A stretch of DNA of 64,000 nt from Pseudomonas jessenii (lineage in GTDB: Bacteria > Pseudomonadota > Gammaproteobacteria > Pseudomonadales > Pseudomonadaceae): assembly GCF_002236115.1 (NCBI RefSeq), contig NZ_NIWT01000002.1, forward strand, positions 896,828-960,827. The letters are read 5' to 3'. A model generated the notes under the pieces. It ran no database searches. It was not told where the DNA came from and saw nothing but the letters and a program-made list of their open reading frames with translations. Numbering within the stretch: position 1 is the stretch's first letter; every line of letters starts with the position of its first letter. Below are positions 52,448-61,123 of this stretch, piece by piece. The translations under genes and the position numbers were made by a program.

Positions 52448-54751
52448 TCATTGGCCAAGACGACGTTTGGCCCGTAAGCGCAGGGCCAGATAGGCCATGC
52501 AAGCAAGCAGCAGGACCCCGAGGAGGGTGAACAGCATGAGCGCAATTACGTTCTGCGAGAGGTACCACTGCAGATAGCGCAACGGACCCAGGCGCCCGAC
52601 GTAGTAATCCTGTTCGGCGACCAGCGATTCGACATGCTTGCCCCTGACCGCCACCAGGCTGCCTTGCAATTGCTGGGCATTTTCTTCGCTGCTGAGCAGG
52701 GCGTTGGTCACGTCGGCCAGGCCGTCTGGCCTTGTGCCGGCGATAAACACCACGCTGCGGCCACTCTTGAGCGGCGATTCGAATCCGGTCAGATAAGCAC
52801 TGCCGTCCTCAGCGCTAAACCTGAAGCTGCTGCGCGCTTCGCGTAGATTGGTTTTCGTATCCGGGCTGATCCAGTTGCGCAGGCGCAAGGGCAGGTCAGA
52901 CAGTTCAAAGTACTGCGCAGCGTCTTCGCCTTTAGCCGGCAGAAGGCTTTGCCATTGCTGTAGCAGCGGCTGATTGTTGCCCGAGGCGAGTACCAGCAAA
53001 TCCCGGTCGCTTTGCTCGGCCACCTGATCGGCGTGGACCACCTTCACGCCGGTGGCCGGGTAACCGGTGGAGTCGCCGAAGCGGCCCAGCAGGGTCAGAT
53101 AGGCGCTCAGATCGGCCGGGCCTGGCTCGTTGGGCAGGATCACCGATGTTTCAGACAGGTCGGCCATGCGGGTGAACGGGAAGCCACTGTCCTTGAACAC
53201 CCCGAGGTTGGGCATGGCCATGAAATGTTCGTACTGGCTGAGGTCCAGGGTCGAGTCCGGGTCGATCACACCGCGCATGTTGTCGATGATGATGTCGCGG
53301 CATTCGCCCTGTTTGATGTAGTCATACATGAAGCGAAATTGCAGGCGCGATTGCAGCGCGACTGAATTGAGTGGCAACAGCATGCGCGACGTGCGGGCCA
53401 GGCTGTCGTCGGTTTTGAGCATCGACAGCAGGCTGTCGCTGTTGCCCAGTTTCTCGATCGAAGGCAGGTCGATCGACTTGATGAAGGTGTCGTTGAAACT
53501 GATCAGCAACGAAGAGTTTGTGGAGACCGGTTGCGGCGTATAGCGGTATTTCAGGTCAAGTTGCGCACCAGGCTCACGCCAGTTGAACAGGTCGGGTGGC
53601 AAGCGCAGCGCCACCGTCATTTGTCCCGGGTTGTAACCCGACACATTGAGTTCTGCGGGCTTGGCCAGCTCACCCAGGCGAACCGGGCGATCGGAGGGCA
53701 GCCAGTTTGGCGCGTCGTACGGTTGGCGTGGCTTGAGCGAGTCGATCCGGTCGATCACCACGCTCTGCCCGGAAAAGGCCGAGCCGCCGAGGACCAACGC
53801 TGTCGCGGCGACCTTGAGATCGGCGCCATCGCGCCCGGAGACGATCAACAGTTTGCCCTGAGCATCATTCGGGTTGCTCATGAGGGTCAATGTCGGCCCC
53901 GTGGCCTCTTTGATCGGCAAACCACTCAAGGTCGTTGATTCGTTACCGATGACAAACACCACCGCGTTGCCCTTGGCCGGCAGGCTGGTGAGGCTGGCGG
54001 GGAAGGTTGCGCCACGGTAGCTGGCCAGGGCGCCAAACCAGGACGACAGGATCCCGGCGGCCTCAAGTTCAGGACCGCCCGGGCGCGCGGCGAACACGAA
54101 GGGCAGTTTCAGGGGCGAGGCGTCCCGACGATCGAACAGGGGAAGCGGCAGAGCGGACAGGTCGTTGGGCTGTTTAATCGACGTTACCTGGAGGCTCAGC
54201 TGGCTCTCATTGCCGATCCTGGCCCAAAGGCTGGAGTGCAAAGGGTCTTCACATTGCATCGTGTAATGACCGATGAACTGCAGGCTGAGCCGATTGAATT
54301 CGGTGATGGTCTGCGGCGGAATCTGCACGGTCCGGGTCTGCAATTTACCGGCCTCTTCCTTCGGGAGGGGCAGGCTGGCGGCCACTTGATCGTTGATCAG
54401 CACGTTGATTTGCGAAAGGTCGGCCAGCAGCGCCGGTGAGTAGCTGTACTGCAGCGTGACCTGTGCAGCCGTGACGACCTCATCGGCGCGCACATCGAAA
54501 TTCACACTGTCGGTAGCCTCCACGCCTTTTAGGGTCATCGAATAGCTTTTGCCCAGCTCCTTGAGGGTGCGGGTATAGCTGTTGCCCGGGGCATCGGTCA
54601 CGGGCAACGATGCGACCGGCAACACCGCCGGCTCTGTGGCGCTGATTTGGGCGGCAGCACTCAATGCCCAGCCGTTCCAGCCCACTAGCGAGCAGGCGAT
54701 CAGCATGAGTGAGCGACGAGGAAGAAAGGTCCGGCGAGTGGAAGGCTTCAA
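52448..54751 (-). CDS. wssC: WssC, BcsB-like periplasmic cellulose synthase subunit
   Basis: 767 residues with a signal sequence (RRSLMLIACSLVGWNGWALS), paired carbohydrate-binding and flavodoxin-like domains, and one C-terminal membrane helix (NVIALMLFTLLGVLLLACMA) that contacts the synthase. It binds the growing glucan and guides it through the periplasm. The frame begins with a TTG overlapping the wssB stop (TTGA); no better start precedes the signal peptide. Confidence 0.92.
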   Translation of the reverse strand: MKPSTRRTFLPRRSLMLIACSLVGWNGWALSAAAQISATEPAVLPVASLPVTDAPGNSYTRTLKELGKSYSMTLKGVEATDSVNFDVRADEVVTAAQVTLQYSYSPALLADLSQINVLINDQVAASLPLPKEEAGKLQTRTVQIPPQTITEFNRLSLQFIGHYTMQCEDPLHSSLWARIGNESQLSLQVTSIKQPNDLSALPLPLFDRRDASPLKLPFVFAARPGGPELEAAGILSSWFGALASYRGATFPASLTSLPAKGNAVVFVIGNESTTLSGLPIKEATGPTLTLMSNPNDAQGKLLIVSGRDGADLKVAATALVLGGSAFSGQSVVIDRIDSLKPRQPYDAPNWLPSDRPVRLGELAKPAELNVSGYNPGQMTVALRLPPDLFNWREPGAQLDLKYRYTPQPVSTNSSLLISFNDTFIKSIDLPSIEKLGNSDSLLSMLKTDDSLARTSRMLLPLNSVALQSRLQFRFMYDYIKQGECRDIIIDNMRGVIDPDSTLDLSQYEHFMAMPNLGVFKDSGFPFTRMADLSETSVILPNEPGPADLSAYLTLLGRFGDSTGYPATGVKVVHADQVAEQSDRDLLVLASGNNQPLLQQWQSLLPAKGEDAAQYFELSDLPLRLRNWISPDTKTNLREARSSFRFSAEDGSAYLTGFESPLKSGRSVVFIAGTRPDGLADVTNALLSSEENAQQLQGSLVAVRGKHVESLVAEQDYYVGRLGPLRYLQWYLSQNVIALMLFTLLGVLLLACMAYLALRLRAKRRLGQ

Positions 54752-56979
54752 GATCGTTGCGTGTCCGCGGTGGAGTCGATGGGTGATGGAGTGTCGGGGC
54801 GTTTGCGCAGCAGCGCGTGGCTGTCCTTCAGGCTTGCAACGAACAAGCGCAGGATGGCGCGTAAGCCAATGCTGCTGACCTCGCGCAATGCCGACATGGG
54901 CGCGTCGAGGCGGCCGTTACCCCAGGTATTGGCCCAGGTGTCTGCCCGTGAAAAGGTCAGTCGCACCAGTTCGCTTTGCTGGCGCAGGGTCAGGCCCTCG
55001 AATTGCACGCCTGCCACGCCGTCGTTGTTGAAGATCGTTGTTGCGGGAAAGAGGCTTGAAGGCGGCGTGCGCAAAATGCACAGCCGCAGCTTCTCATCGA
55101 CGCTGAGCTGCACCTGCGGTGGCAGTGCCAGACCCACGCCGTTTTGTGAGAAGTCCTGAGTTTTGCAATCGAACCAGGTGCCGTCTTCGCGGTAGACACG
55201 CACGGGCAGGTCAGCGGGCACCCTGGGTTCGTTGCGTACCTGGGAGGACTCAGTGGCCACCGCTACGGCGGTGCTGACGATGATGATGTTGTACACGGTC
55301 CAGGCCAGGTTGATCAGCAAGGTCGTGACCTCGGCCGAATCACTCCCGACCAGCTTCATCACGCCAATCACCAGACCGATCATGTTCAAGGTCAGCAGCA
55401 CGATGTAAGGCCGTGCAAGCTTCCAGTCGAAATAGTCCTTCTCGATGGTGCCGCCCTTGTCGGTCACATTGAACTTGCCCAGCGAAGGGCTGATCAGGGC
55501 CAACAGTACCGGTCGCATGATGTACCAGGCCAACACCGACTCATACACTTCGTTCCAGAAGGAATGGCGGAAACGCCCCTGGATGGCGGAGTTGGTCAGG
55601 CTGGAATGGAAAATATGCGGCAGTACATAGACCGTGACCATCAACGCCGAGGCATGGAAAATCTGCGCGTCGAAAAACAGATAGGCCAAGGGTGCGGTCA
55701 AGAACACCAGCCGGGGCAGGCTGTAGAAAAAGTGCATCATGGCGTTGAGGTAGCAGATGCGTTGCCCCAGGTTCAGACCTTTGCCAAATAGCGGATTGTC
55801 GGTCCGAAAAATCTGCGCCATGCCTCGCGCCCAACGTATGCGCTGGCTGATGTGTCGGGAAAGGCTTTCGGTGGCCAGGCCCGCCGCTTGTGGAATGGCG
55901 AGATAGGCCGTATTGAAGCCACGGCGATTGAGCTTGAGTGCCGTGTGCGCATCCTCCGTCACGGTTTCGGTGGCGATGCCGCCGACTTCCAGCAAGTGAG
56001 TCCGCCGGATGACCGCGCAAGAGCCGCAGAAAAATGCTGCGTTCCACAGGTCGTTGCCGTCCTGCACCAGGCCGTAGAACAACTCACCTTCATTGGGTAC
56101 CGAGCGAAAGGTATCGAGGTTTTTTTCGAACGGATCGGGTGAATAGAAGAAGTGCGGTGTTTGCAGCAACGCCAGGTTCGGGTCCTTTGAAAACCAGCCC
56201 ATGGTGATCTGCAGGAAGGAGCGGGTGGGCACGTGGTCGGCATCGAATATGGCGATGAACTCGCCGTCGGTGACTTTGAGTGCTTCGTTGAGGTTGCCGG
56301 CCTTGGCATGGTCATTGTTGTCGCGGGTGATGTAGTTGACACCAATCTGCTGACAGAAAGCCTTGAATTCCTCCCGGCGTCCGTCATCGAGCATGTGCAC
56401 CCGCAGTTTGCCCTCGGGCCAGTCGATGGCCTGAGCGGCAAGCACCACCAGTTTGACGATGCCCAACGCTTCGTTATAGGTGGGAATGAAAACGTCTACC
56501 GTCGGCCATTCAGCGGGTGGTTGTTGCAGAAACTGCGGTGTGCGGTGCAGAGGCCAGGCGGTCTGTACGTAGCCGAAGACGAGGATGAGCAAGGCATACA
56601 GCTCGGCCAGCACCAGCCCGTAGCCAAATACGGCATCCAGCCAATTGTCGAAGCCCAGGGTGTCGGTCAGGCGCCAGTACATGTAGCGCAGCGAAGCGAT
56701 CAGCGAGAGGGTGATCAGCGTCAGGATCGCCAGACGCCCGGCTTGCTTGCGAATGATCAGGCTGGTGGCGAAACAGACGGCAGCAAACGCGGCCTGGGAA
56801 TACAGGTTCAGCGGCGCGGTGAGGATACCCAGCACCAGCAATGCGGCGAAAAACCCGGCTGAGAGCTTCAGGCCTTGGCGCCAACGCTTGGGCCATCGAC
56901 TGACGTGAGCCTGGAAAGTGTCCAATAGCTCCTCCAGCCACCACGCCTTCGCAGGTGCCTGATTCAGCCGGGCGGTCAT
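54748..56979 (-). CDS. wssB: WssB, cellulose synthase catalytic subunit (BcsA)
   Basis: 743 residues. Inner-membrane GT2 glycosyltransferase with membrane helices flanking a catalytic domain: DDGRREEF, FDADHVPTRSF (DxD), TVTEDAHTAL (TED), and QRIRWARGMAQIF (QxxRW), in order. The C-terminal PilZ domain has the c-di-GMP binding arginines in RNEPRVPADLPVRV and the QDFSQNGVGLALP motif. It polymerises UDP-glucose and is activated by c-di-GMP. Its ATG overlaps the wssA stop (ATGA). Confidence 0.95.
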   Translation of the reverse strand: MTARLNQAPAKAWWLEELLDTFQAHVSRWPKRWRQGLKLSAGFFAALLVLGILTAPLNLYSQAAFAAVCFATSLIIRKQAGRLAILTLITLSLIASLRYMYWRLTDTLGFDNWLDAVFGYGLVLAELYALLILVFGYVQTAWPLHRTPQFLQQPPAEWPTVDVFIPTYNEALGIVKLVVLAAQAIDWPEGKLRVHMLDDGRREEFKAFCQQIGVNYITRDNNDHAKAGNLNEALKVTDGEFIAIFDADHVPTRSFLQITMGWFSKDPNLALLQTPHFFYSPDPFEKNLDTFRSVPNEGELFYGLVQDGNDLWNAAFFCGSCAVIRRTHLLEVGGIATETVTEDAHTALKLNRRGFNTAYLAIPQAAGLATESLSRHISQRIRWARGMAQIFRTDNPLFGKGLNLGQRICYLNAMMHFFYSLPRLVFLTAPLAYLFFDAQIFHASALMVTVYVLPHIFHSSLTNSAIQGRFRHSFWNEVYESVLAWYIMRPVLLALISPSLGKFNVTDKGGTIEKDYFDWKLARPYIVLLTLNMIGLVIGVMKLVGSDSAEVTTLLINLAWTVYNIIIVSTAVAVATESSQVRNEPRVPADLPVRVYREDGTWFDCKTQDFSQNGVGLALPPQVQLSVDEKLRLCILRTPPSSLFPATTIFNNDGVAGVQFEGLTLRQQSELVRLTFSRADTWANTWGNGRLDAPMSALREVSSIGLRAILRLFVASLKDSHALLRKRPDTPSPIDSTADTQRS

Positions 56980-58148
56980 GGCGTGCCCTGCAGGCTGGAA
57001 GCATCCGCGAAAAGCAGGGCATGGACCGCGCCTGACAGCGAGAGAATATCCTGACAGCCAATGCTCTCAGGTGCGTACTGCAGCAGGTCCCGACCATAGG
57101 CCAGCGACTCGTTGAACTGGTGATCGAGGCGAATCGTCCCGATCAGGTTGGCGCCGAGCCGCCGCCGAAACAGCACGCCCATGTCCCTGCAGAACGAACG
57201 CGAGTCATCCCGTTGGTTGAGCACATACCGGTGCCGCTGCGCGCGTCTTGGGCTGGTTTCCAGCCACTGGGTCATAGTGTCCAGTGCCAGGTAGGAGGCC
57301 GCGTCGGCCACCGTCATTACCAGCACCAGATCGGCGGCGTCGAGTGCCTGTTGCGAATAGACGGTCGCACCCGAAGGAGTGTCCAGGATCACGGTATCGT
57401 TTTCGCTGAGGTTCATTGACGCAAGGTGCTGATTCAACCAGTCAGAATCTTCAAGCATCAACTGCTTGAGCAATCGGCGGTCGTTCACCTCGCCAGTGCC
57501 GAAGGGCAGGCACTCGCTGTCACTAAAGCCCGGCAGGCAATGAGCGCCCCAGTCTGCGTGCTGTTCTTTGAGCTGGATCAGCCCGGGAACCTGCCGGGTG
57601 ATACCCAAGTGGCCGGACAGCGCGTTCTGAGGGTCCAGATCAATAGCGATGGTACGCCCGCCAGGGCGCCGAAGGGTTTTTGCGAGGCCGGCGGCGACGG
57701 TGCTTTTACCCACTCCACCATTCGCCGAAACGATAGCAATGACCTTCGCCTTGGTCCGCTTGCGAGTTATTTCTGGTAGACCGTCCCGACGAACCTGGTT
57801 GAGTTCACGCAACAGGTCGCTCAATCGCTGACGATCGCACGTAGCAGAACTCGCAGGTGGTTTGGTCAGGGGAGGGGATATGGGTGAAGGTTGCGAGAGG
57901 ACAACATTCTTCACAGGCTCGACCAACGCGCCAACCAATAAAGAAGGCTGTGGCTCGTCCATTAGAAATACAGGGGGTGTTGGTGTTGGTGTTGGGGGAG
58001 GCAAGGCCACCGACGGTTCTGGCTCAGCGAGTGCTGGTGTAACCGGGTCGTCTTTGAAATCTTTGTAGTTCGGTTGTATTTCCTGGTAACTCTCCGCATT
58101 GGCGCCAAAACGTGTAAAGAGTTTCGCAATATCGTCTACATATTTCAT
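56976..58148 (-). CDS. wssA: WssA, MinD/ParA-like ATPase (BcsQ-like)
   Basis: 390 residues. The short N-terminal motif DDIAKLFTRFGANAESYQEI resembles the BcsR/BcsP type region of cellulose operons. A Pro-rich linker follows (residues 35-65), then a MinD/ParA ATPase domain with deviant Walker A SANGGVGKSTVAAG near residue 140 and TVILDTPSG as Walker B. It is thought to localise the cellulose synthase complex at the pole. First gene of the operon, with a weak ribosome site and a 407-base upstream region. Confidence 0.9.
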   Translation of the reverse strand: MKYVDDIAKLFTRFGANAESYQEIQPNYKDFKDDPVTPALAEPEPSVALPPPTPTPTPPVFLMDEPQPSLLVGALVEPVKNVVLSQPSPISPPLTKPPASSATCDRQRLSDLLRELNQVRRDGLPEITRKRTKAKVIAIVSANGGVGKSTVAAGLAKTLRRPGGRTIAIDLDPQNALSGHLGITRQVPGLIQLKEQHADWGAHCLPGFSDSECLPFGTGEVNDRRLLKQLMLEDSDWLNQHLASMNLSENDTVILDTPSGATVYSQQALDAADLVLVMTVADAASYLALDTMTQWLETSPRRAQRHRYVLNQRDDSRSFCRDMGVLFRRRLGANLIGTIRLDHQFNESLAYGRDLLQYAPESIGCQDILSLSGAVHALLFADASSLQGTP

Positions 58149-58555
58149 GCGTTGTACCAGTTATGAAATAACTCAGAAACTCAGCATTCCATTAACTTTT
58201 AAAAGTTGATGCGTCGTCTTGGCGTTGGCAGAGTGCCATTAATCTAGGGTGTCTACGTCTTAGTGTCAACGAATGTTATAAGAAGTCAGCGAGACTAATT
58301 GATGTTGGTCTGACTGTTATTGGGGGGGTGTTATTTGTGGAAGGTATGAGTGTTAGAGTTTGTCCAGTAATCACTGTTCAATAAGGTGTAACAGGATGAA
58401 AGGTAATGGGGTTACTTGTCCGGATAAATAATTTTTGGTGCGATGGAGTGTGAATGTTGATCGCCTTCGATGAGAAGAGTGATGCGCAGGATGGTCCGTT
58501 TTTACTGGGCTTGAAGATGGGTAAATTGATCCAGGGATGAATATTGATTAACTGT
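58149..58555. promoter_or_regulatory. upstream region of the wss operon
   Basis: 407 AT-richer bases between wssA and att site 3, without a supported gene. It should hold the wss promoter and sites for regulators such as FleQ or AmrZ, known in related strains, but I cannot place them with confidence. Confidence 0.4.
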
Positions 58556-58597
58556 ATGGGGTGCCAGGGAGCGAGTTTCAATCACTCCGTCCCGACC
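58556..58597 (+). repeat. att site 3: decayed tRNA-Pro 3' end
   Basis: Begins ATGGGGTGCCAGGG and ends TCAATCACTCCGTCCCGACC, which matches the anticodon loop, T-arm 3' strand and acceptor strand of att sites 1 and 2. The T-loop is shortened (GAGTTTCAATC instead of GAGTGTTCGAATC) and the last A of CCA is missing. It marks the oldest right-hand junction, next to normal chromosome. Confidence 0.75.
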
Positions 58598-58614
58598 CTG
58601 TTTTTCAATGAATT

Positions 58615-58642
58615 AGCCCAGCCTGAGAAGGCTGGGCTTTTT
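58615..58642 (+). terminator. terminator after att site 3
   Basis: AGCCCAGCC and GGCTGGGCT, a perfect 9-bp stem with a 6-base loop followed by TTTT. Probably the original tRNA-Pro terminator of the chromosome. Confidence 0.8.
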
Positions 58643-58675
58643 CGTGTCTGAAAATTACCCCTATTTATACCGGCC

Positions 58676-60067
58676 CTAGCGCCGATCCAGCCAAACCGTT
58701 TGTGCATTACAGAATTCACGCACCCCGAAATGCGAGAGTTCACGGCCAAAGCCACTCTTCTTCACGCCACCAAAACTGACACGCGGATCGCTGGCGCTAT
58801 AGCCGTTGATGAACACGCCGCCGGTTTCAAGTTCGCTGGCCATCTGCCGGGCGAGTTCAACATTGCGCGTGTAGAGGGTGGCGGTGAGGCCGAACTCGCT
58901 GTCATTGGCCAACTCCAGCGCATGGGCTGCGTCTCGGGCCGTGATGATTGAGGCCACCGGACCAAACAACTCCTGTTTGAATGATGTCATCTGATCGGTC
59001 ACGTCGCCGAGTACAGTGGGCTCATAGTAGTTACCTGGGCCTTCAGCCTTCTTTCCACCCATCAGCAACGTCGCGCCTTCTTTTAGTGTGTCGCGCACCT
59101 GTTGATCCAGTTCATCGCGCAGATCGAAGCGAGCCATCGGGCCGATATAGGTGGTGGTAGCCAGTGGATCACCGACAACCAGTTGTTGGGTGGCCTCGAC
59201 GAACTTGCGGGTAAATTCCCGGGCAATGCCTTGCTCGACAATCAGTCGTTTGGCTGCGGCGCAGACTTGTCCGGTGTTCTGATAGCGCCCGATCACGGCG
59301 GCTTTTACCGCCTCATCAAGGTCCGCGTCGTCCAGCACGATAAAGGGGTCGGAGCCACCCAGTTCCAATACGCATTTCTTCAGTGCGGCTCCGGCCTGAG
59401 CACCGATGGCCATGCCCGCTCGCACGCTACCGGTGAGGGTGACGGCCGCGATGCGTGGATCGGCGATCGCCTTGGATACACCGTCCGGGGTGACGTTGAT
59501 GACCTCGAAAACACCTTCGGGGAAGTCCGCTTGCTTGAAGGCCTCCAGCAGCAGGTAGGTGCTGCCCATGACGTTTGGCGCGTGCTTGAGCACGTAGGTA
59601 TTGCCGGCGAGCAGGGTGGGGACCGCGCCGCGCAGGACTTGCCAGATGGGGAAGTTCCACGGCATCACGGCGAGAATCGGGCCCAGGGGGCGATATTCAA
59701 TGCGTGCCTTGCCGCCTTCCACCAGAGTCGGTTCCGGGCTCAGCATGGCGGGGCCGTGTTCGGCGTACCACTGGCAGAGCTGCGCACATTTTTCAATTTC
59801 ACCGCGGGCCTGAGCAATCGGCTTACCCATTTCCTGGGTGATCATGTTCGCCATGGCCTGTGCATTGTTGCGCAAAGCCTGACCGAGGTTGATCAACAAT
59901 TGCGCGCGCTGTTCAACCGGTTTGCCGCGCCAGGCGCGAAACCCGGTAGCGGCCCGCGTCAGCGCGGCCTGTAATGCCGAATCGGATTCGAAAGGGTAAT
60001 GGCCGATCTGCTCGCCCGTGGCGGGGTTGATCGAAATGGCATGGGTAAGGCTGGATACGTTGGTCAT
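58676..60067 (-). CDS. NAD(P)-dependent aldehyde dehydrogenase, succinate-semialdehyde type
   Basis: 463 residues of the ALDH superfamily, similar to Sad/YneI and GabD2. The cofactor and substrate residues lie in VMPWNFPIWQVLRGAVP, VTLTGSVRAG, the glutamate in VLELGGSDPF and the cysteine in NTGQVCAAAKR (near residue 270). It oxidises succinate semialdehyde or related aldehydes. GGACGG precedes the ATG. It is divergent from the LysR gene 100 bases away, its probable regulator. Chromosomal, right of all att sites. Confidence 0.9.
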   Translation of the reverse strand: MTNVSSLTHAISINPATGEQIGHYPFESDSALQAALTRAATGFRAWRGKPVEQRAQLLINLGQALRNNAQAMANMITQEMGKPIAQARGEIEKCAQLCQWYAEHGPAMLSPEPTLVEGGKARIEYRPLGPILAVMPWNFPIWQVLRGAVPTLLAGNTYVLKHAPNVMGSTYLLLEAFKQADFPEGVFEVINVTPDGVSKAIADPRIAAVTLTGSVRAGMAIGAQAGAALKKCVLELGGSDPFIVLDDADLDEAVKAAVIGRYQNTGQVCAAAKRLIVEQGIAREFTRKFVEATQQLVVGDPLATTTYIGPMARFDLRDELDQQVRDTLKEGATLLMGGKKAEGPGNYYEPTVLGDVTDQMTSFKQELFGPVASIITARDAAHALELANDSEFGLTATLYTRNVELARQMASELETGGVFINGYSASDPRVSFGGVKKSGFGRELSHFGVREFCNAQTVWLDRR

Positions 60068-60167
60068 GGCACCGTCCTGCGAGGTAGGAATGTGCTCAGG
60101 TTATGGGGCTATATGTTTTCTGGAAACTGAATAATACTGAGCATAACGTTCACGTTTGGAGAATGGC

Positions 60168-61046
60168 TTGGATCTGGTTCAGCTCGAAATTTTCAAGGCT
60201 GTCGCCGAGCACGGCAGCATCAGCGTAGCCGCCCAGCATATCCACCGGGTGCCATCGAATCTAACGACCAGAATCAAACAGCTTGAGCTGGACCTGGGTG
60301 TGGATCTGTTTATTCGCGAGAAGAGTCGCCTGCGCCTGTCACCGGCCGGCTGGAGCTTTCTGGATTACGCTCGACGTATTCTCGACCTGGTTCAGGAGGC
60401 GCGCGCCACCGTGGCGGGTGAAGAACCGCAGGGAGCCTTCGCCCTGGGTTCGCTGGAAAGTACTGCAGCGGTACGTATTCCAGAGCTATTGGCCGCCTAT
60501 AACCAGAAGCACGCCAAGGTCGAACTGGACCTGTCCACCGGCCCCTCCGGGACCATGATCGATGGAGTGCTGTCCGGGCGGCTGGCCGCTGCATTTGTCG
60601 ATGGTCCGGTGTTGCATCCGGCGCTGGAGGGCGTGCCTGCATTCGAGGAGGAAATGGTCCTGATCGCCCCCCTCAACCATGACCCGATTCATCGGGCCAA
60701 GGATGTGAATGGCGAAAACATCTATGCCTTCCGCTCCAACTGCTCCTATCGCCATCATTTCGAAAGCTGGTTCGCCAATGGCGTGGCGGTGCCCGGCAAG
60801 ATTTTCGAAATGGAGTCCTATCACGGCATGCTGGCCTGCGTCAGCGCCGGTGCCGGCCTGGCGCTGATGCCCCGCAGCATGCTCGAAAGCATGCCTGGAT
60901 GCACGACGGTCAGCGTCTGGCCGTTGTCGGAGTCGTTCCGCTATTTACGCACCTGGCTGGTGTGGCGCAGAGGGACCGTGTCGCAGAGCCTGACGATGTT
61001 TGTGCGCTTGCTTGAGGAGCGCGGTGTGGTGTTGATCGATAAATAG
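60168..61046 (+). CDS. LysR-family transcriptional regulator
   Basis: 292 residues. Helix-turn-helix at [20 protein letters not shown] (residues 5-24) with [15 protein letters not shown] following, then the effector-binding domain from about 90. The TTG at 60168 is the likely start: GGAG lies 6-7 bases upstream and it gives the family N-terminus MDLVQLEIF. An in-frame TTG at 60156 is the alternative, and the ATG at 60163 is out of frame. Divergent from the aldehyde dehydrogenase, which it probably controls. Confidence 0.88.
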   Translation: MDLVQLEIFKAVAEHGSISVAAQHIHRVPSNLTTRIKQLELDLGVDLFIREKSRLRLSPAGWSFLDYARRILDLVQEARATVAGEEPQGAFALGSLESTAAVRIPELLAAYNQKHAKVELDLSTGPSGTMIDGVLSGRLAAAFVDGPVLHPALEGVPAFEEEMVLIAPLNHDPIHRAKDVNGENIYAFRSNCSYRHHFESWFANGVAVPGKIFEMESYHGMLACVSAGAGLALMPRSMLESMPGCTTVSVWPLSESFRYLRTWLVWRRGTVSQSLTMFVRLLEERGVVLIDK

Positions 61047-61123
61047 CGGAAAGTTAACGGTCTGTGCCGAAAAACCGGATAATGGCGGCCAAATCGTTTA
61101 GCTCGTTATTCTGGTAATCGCAC

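Noticed and set aside
58378..58581. 67-residue frame upstream of wssA
   Set aside because: It runs through att site 3 and has no ribosome site; it looks like chance in an AT-rich regulatory region.
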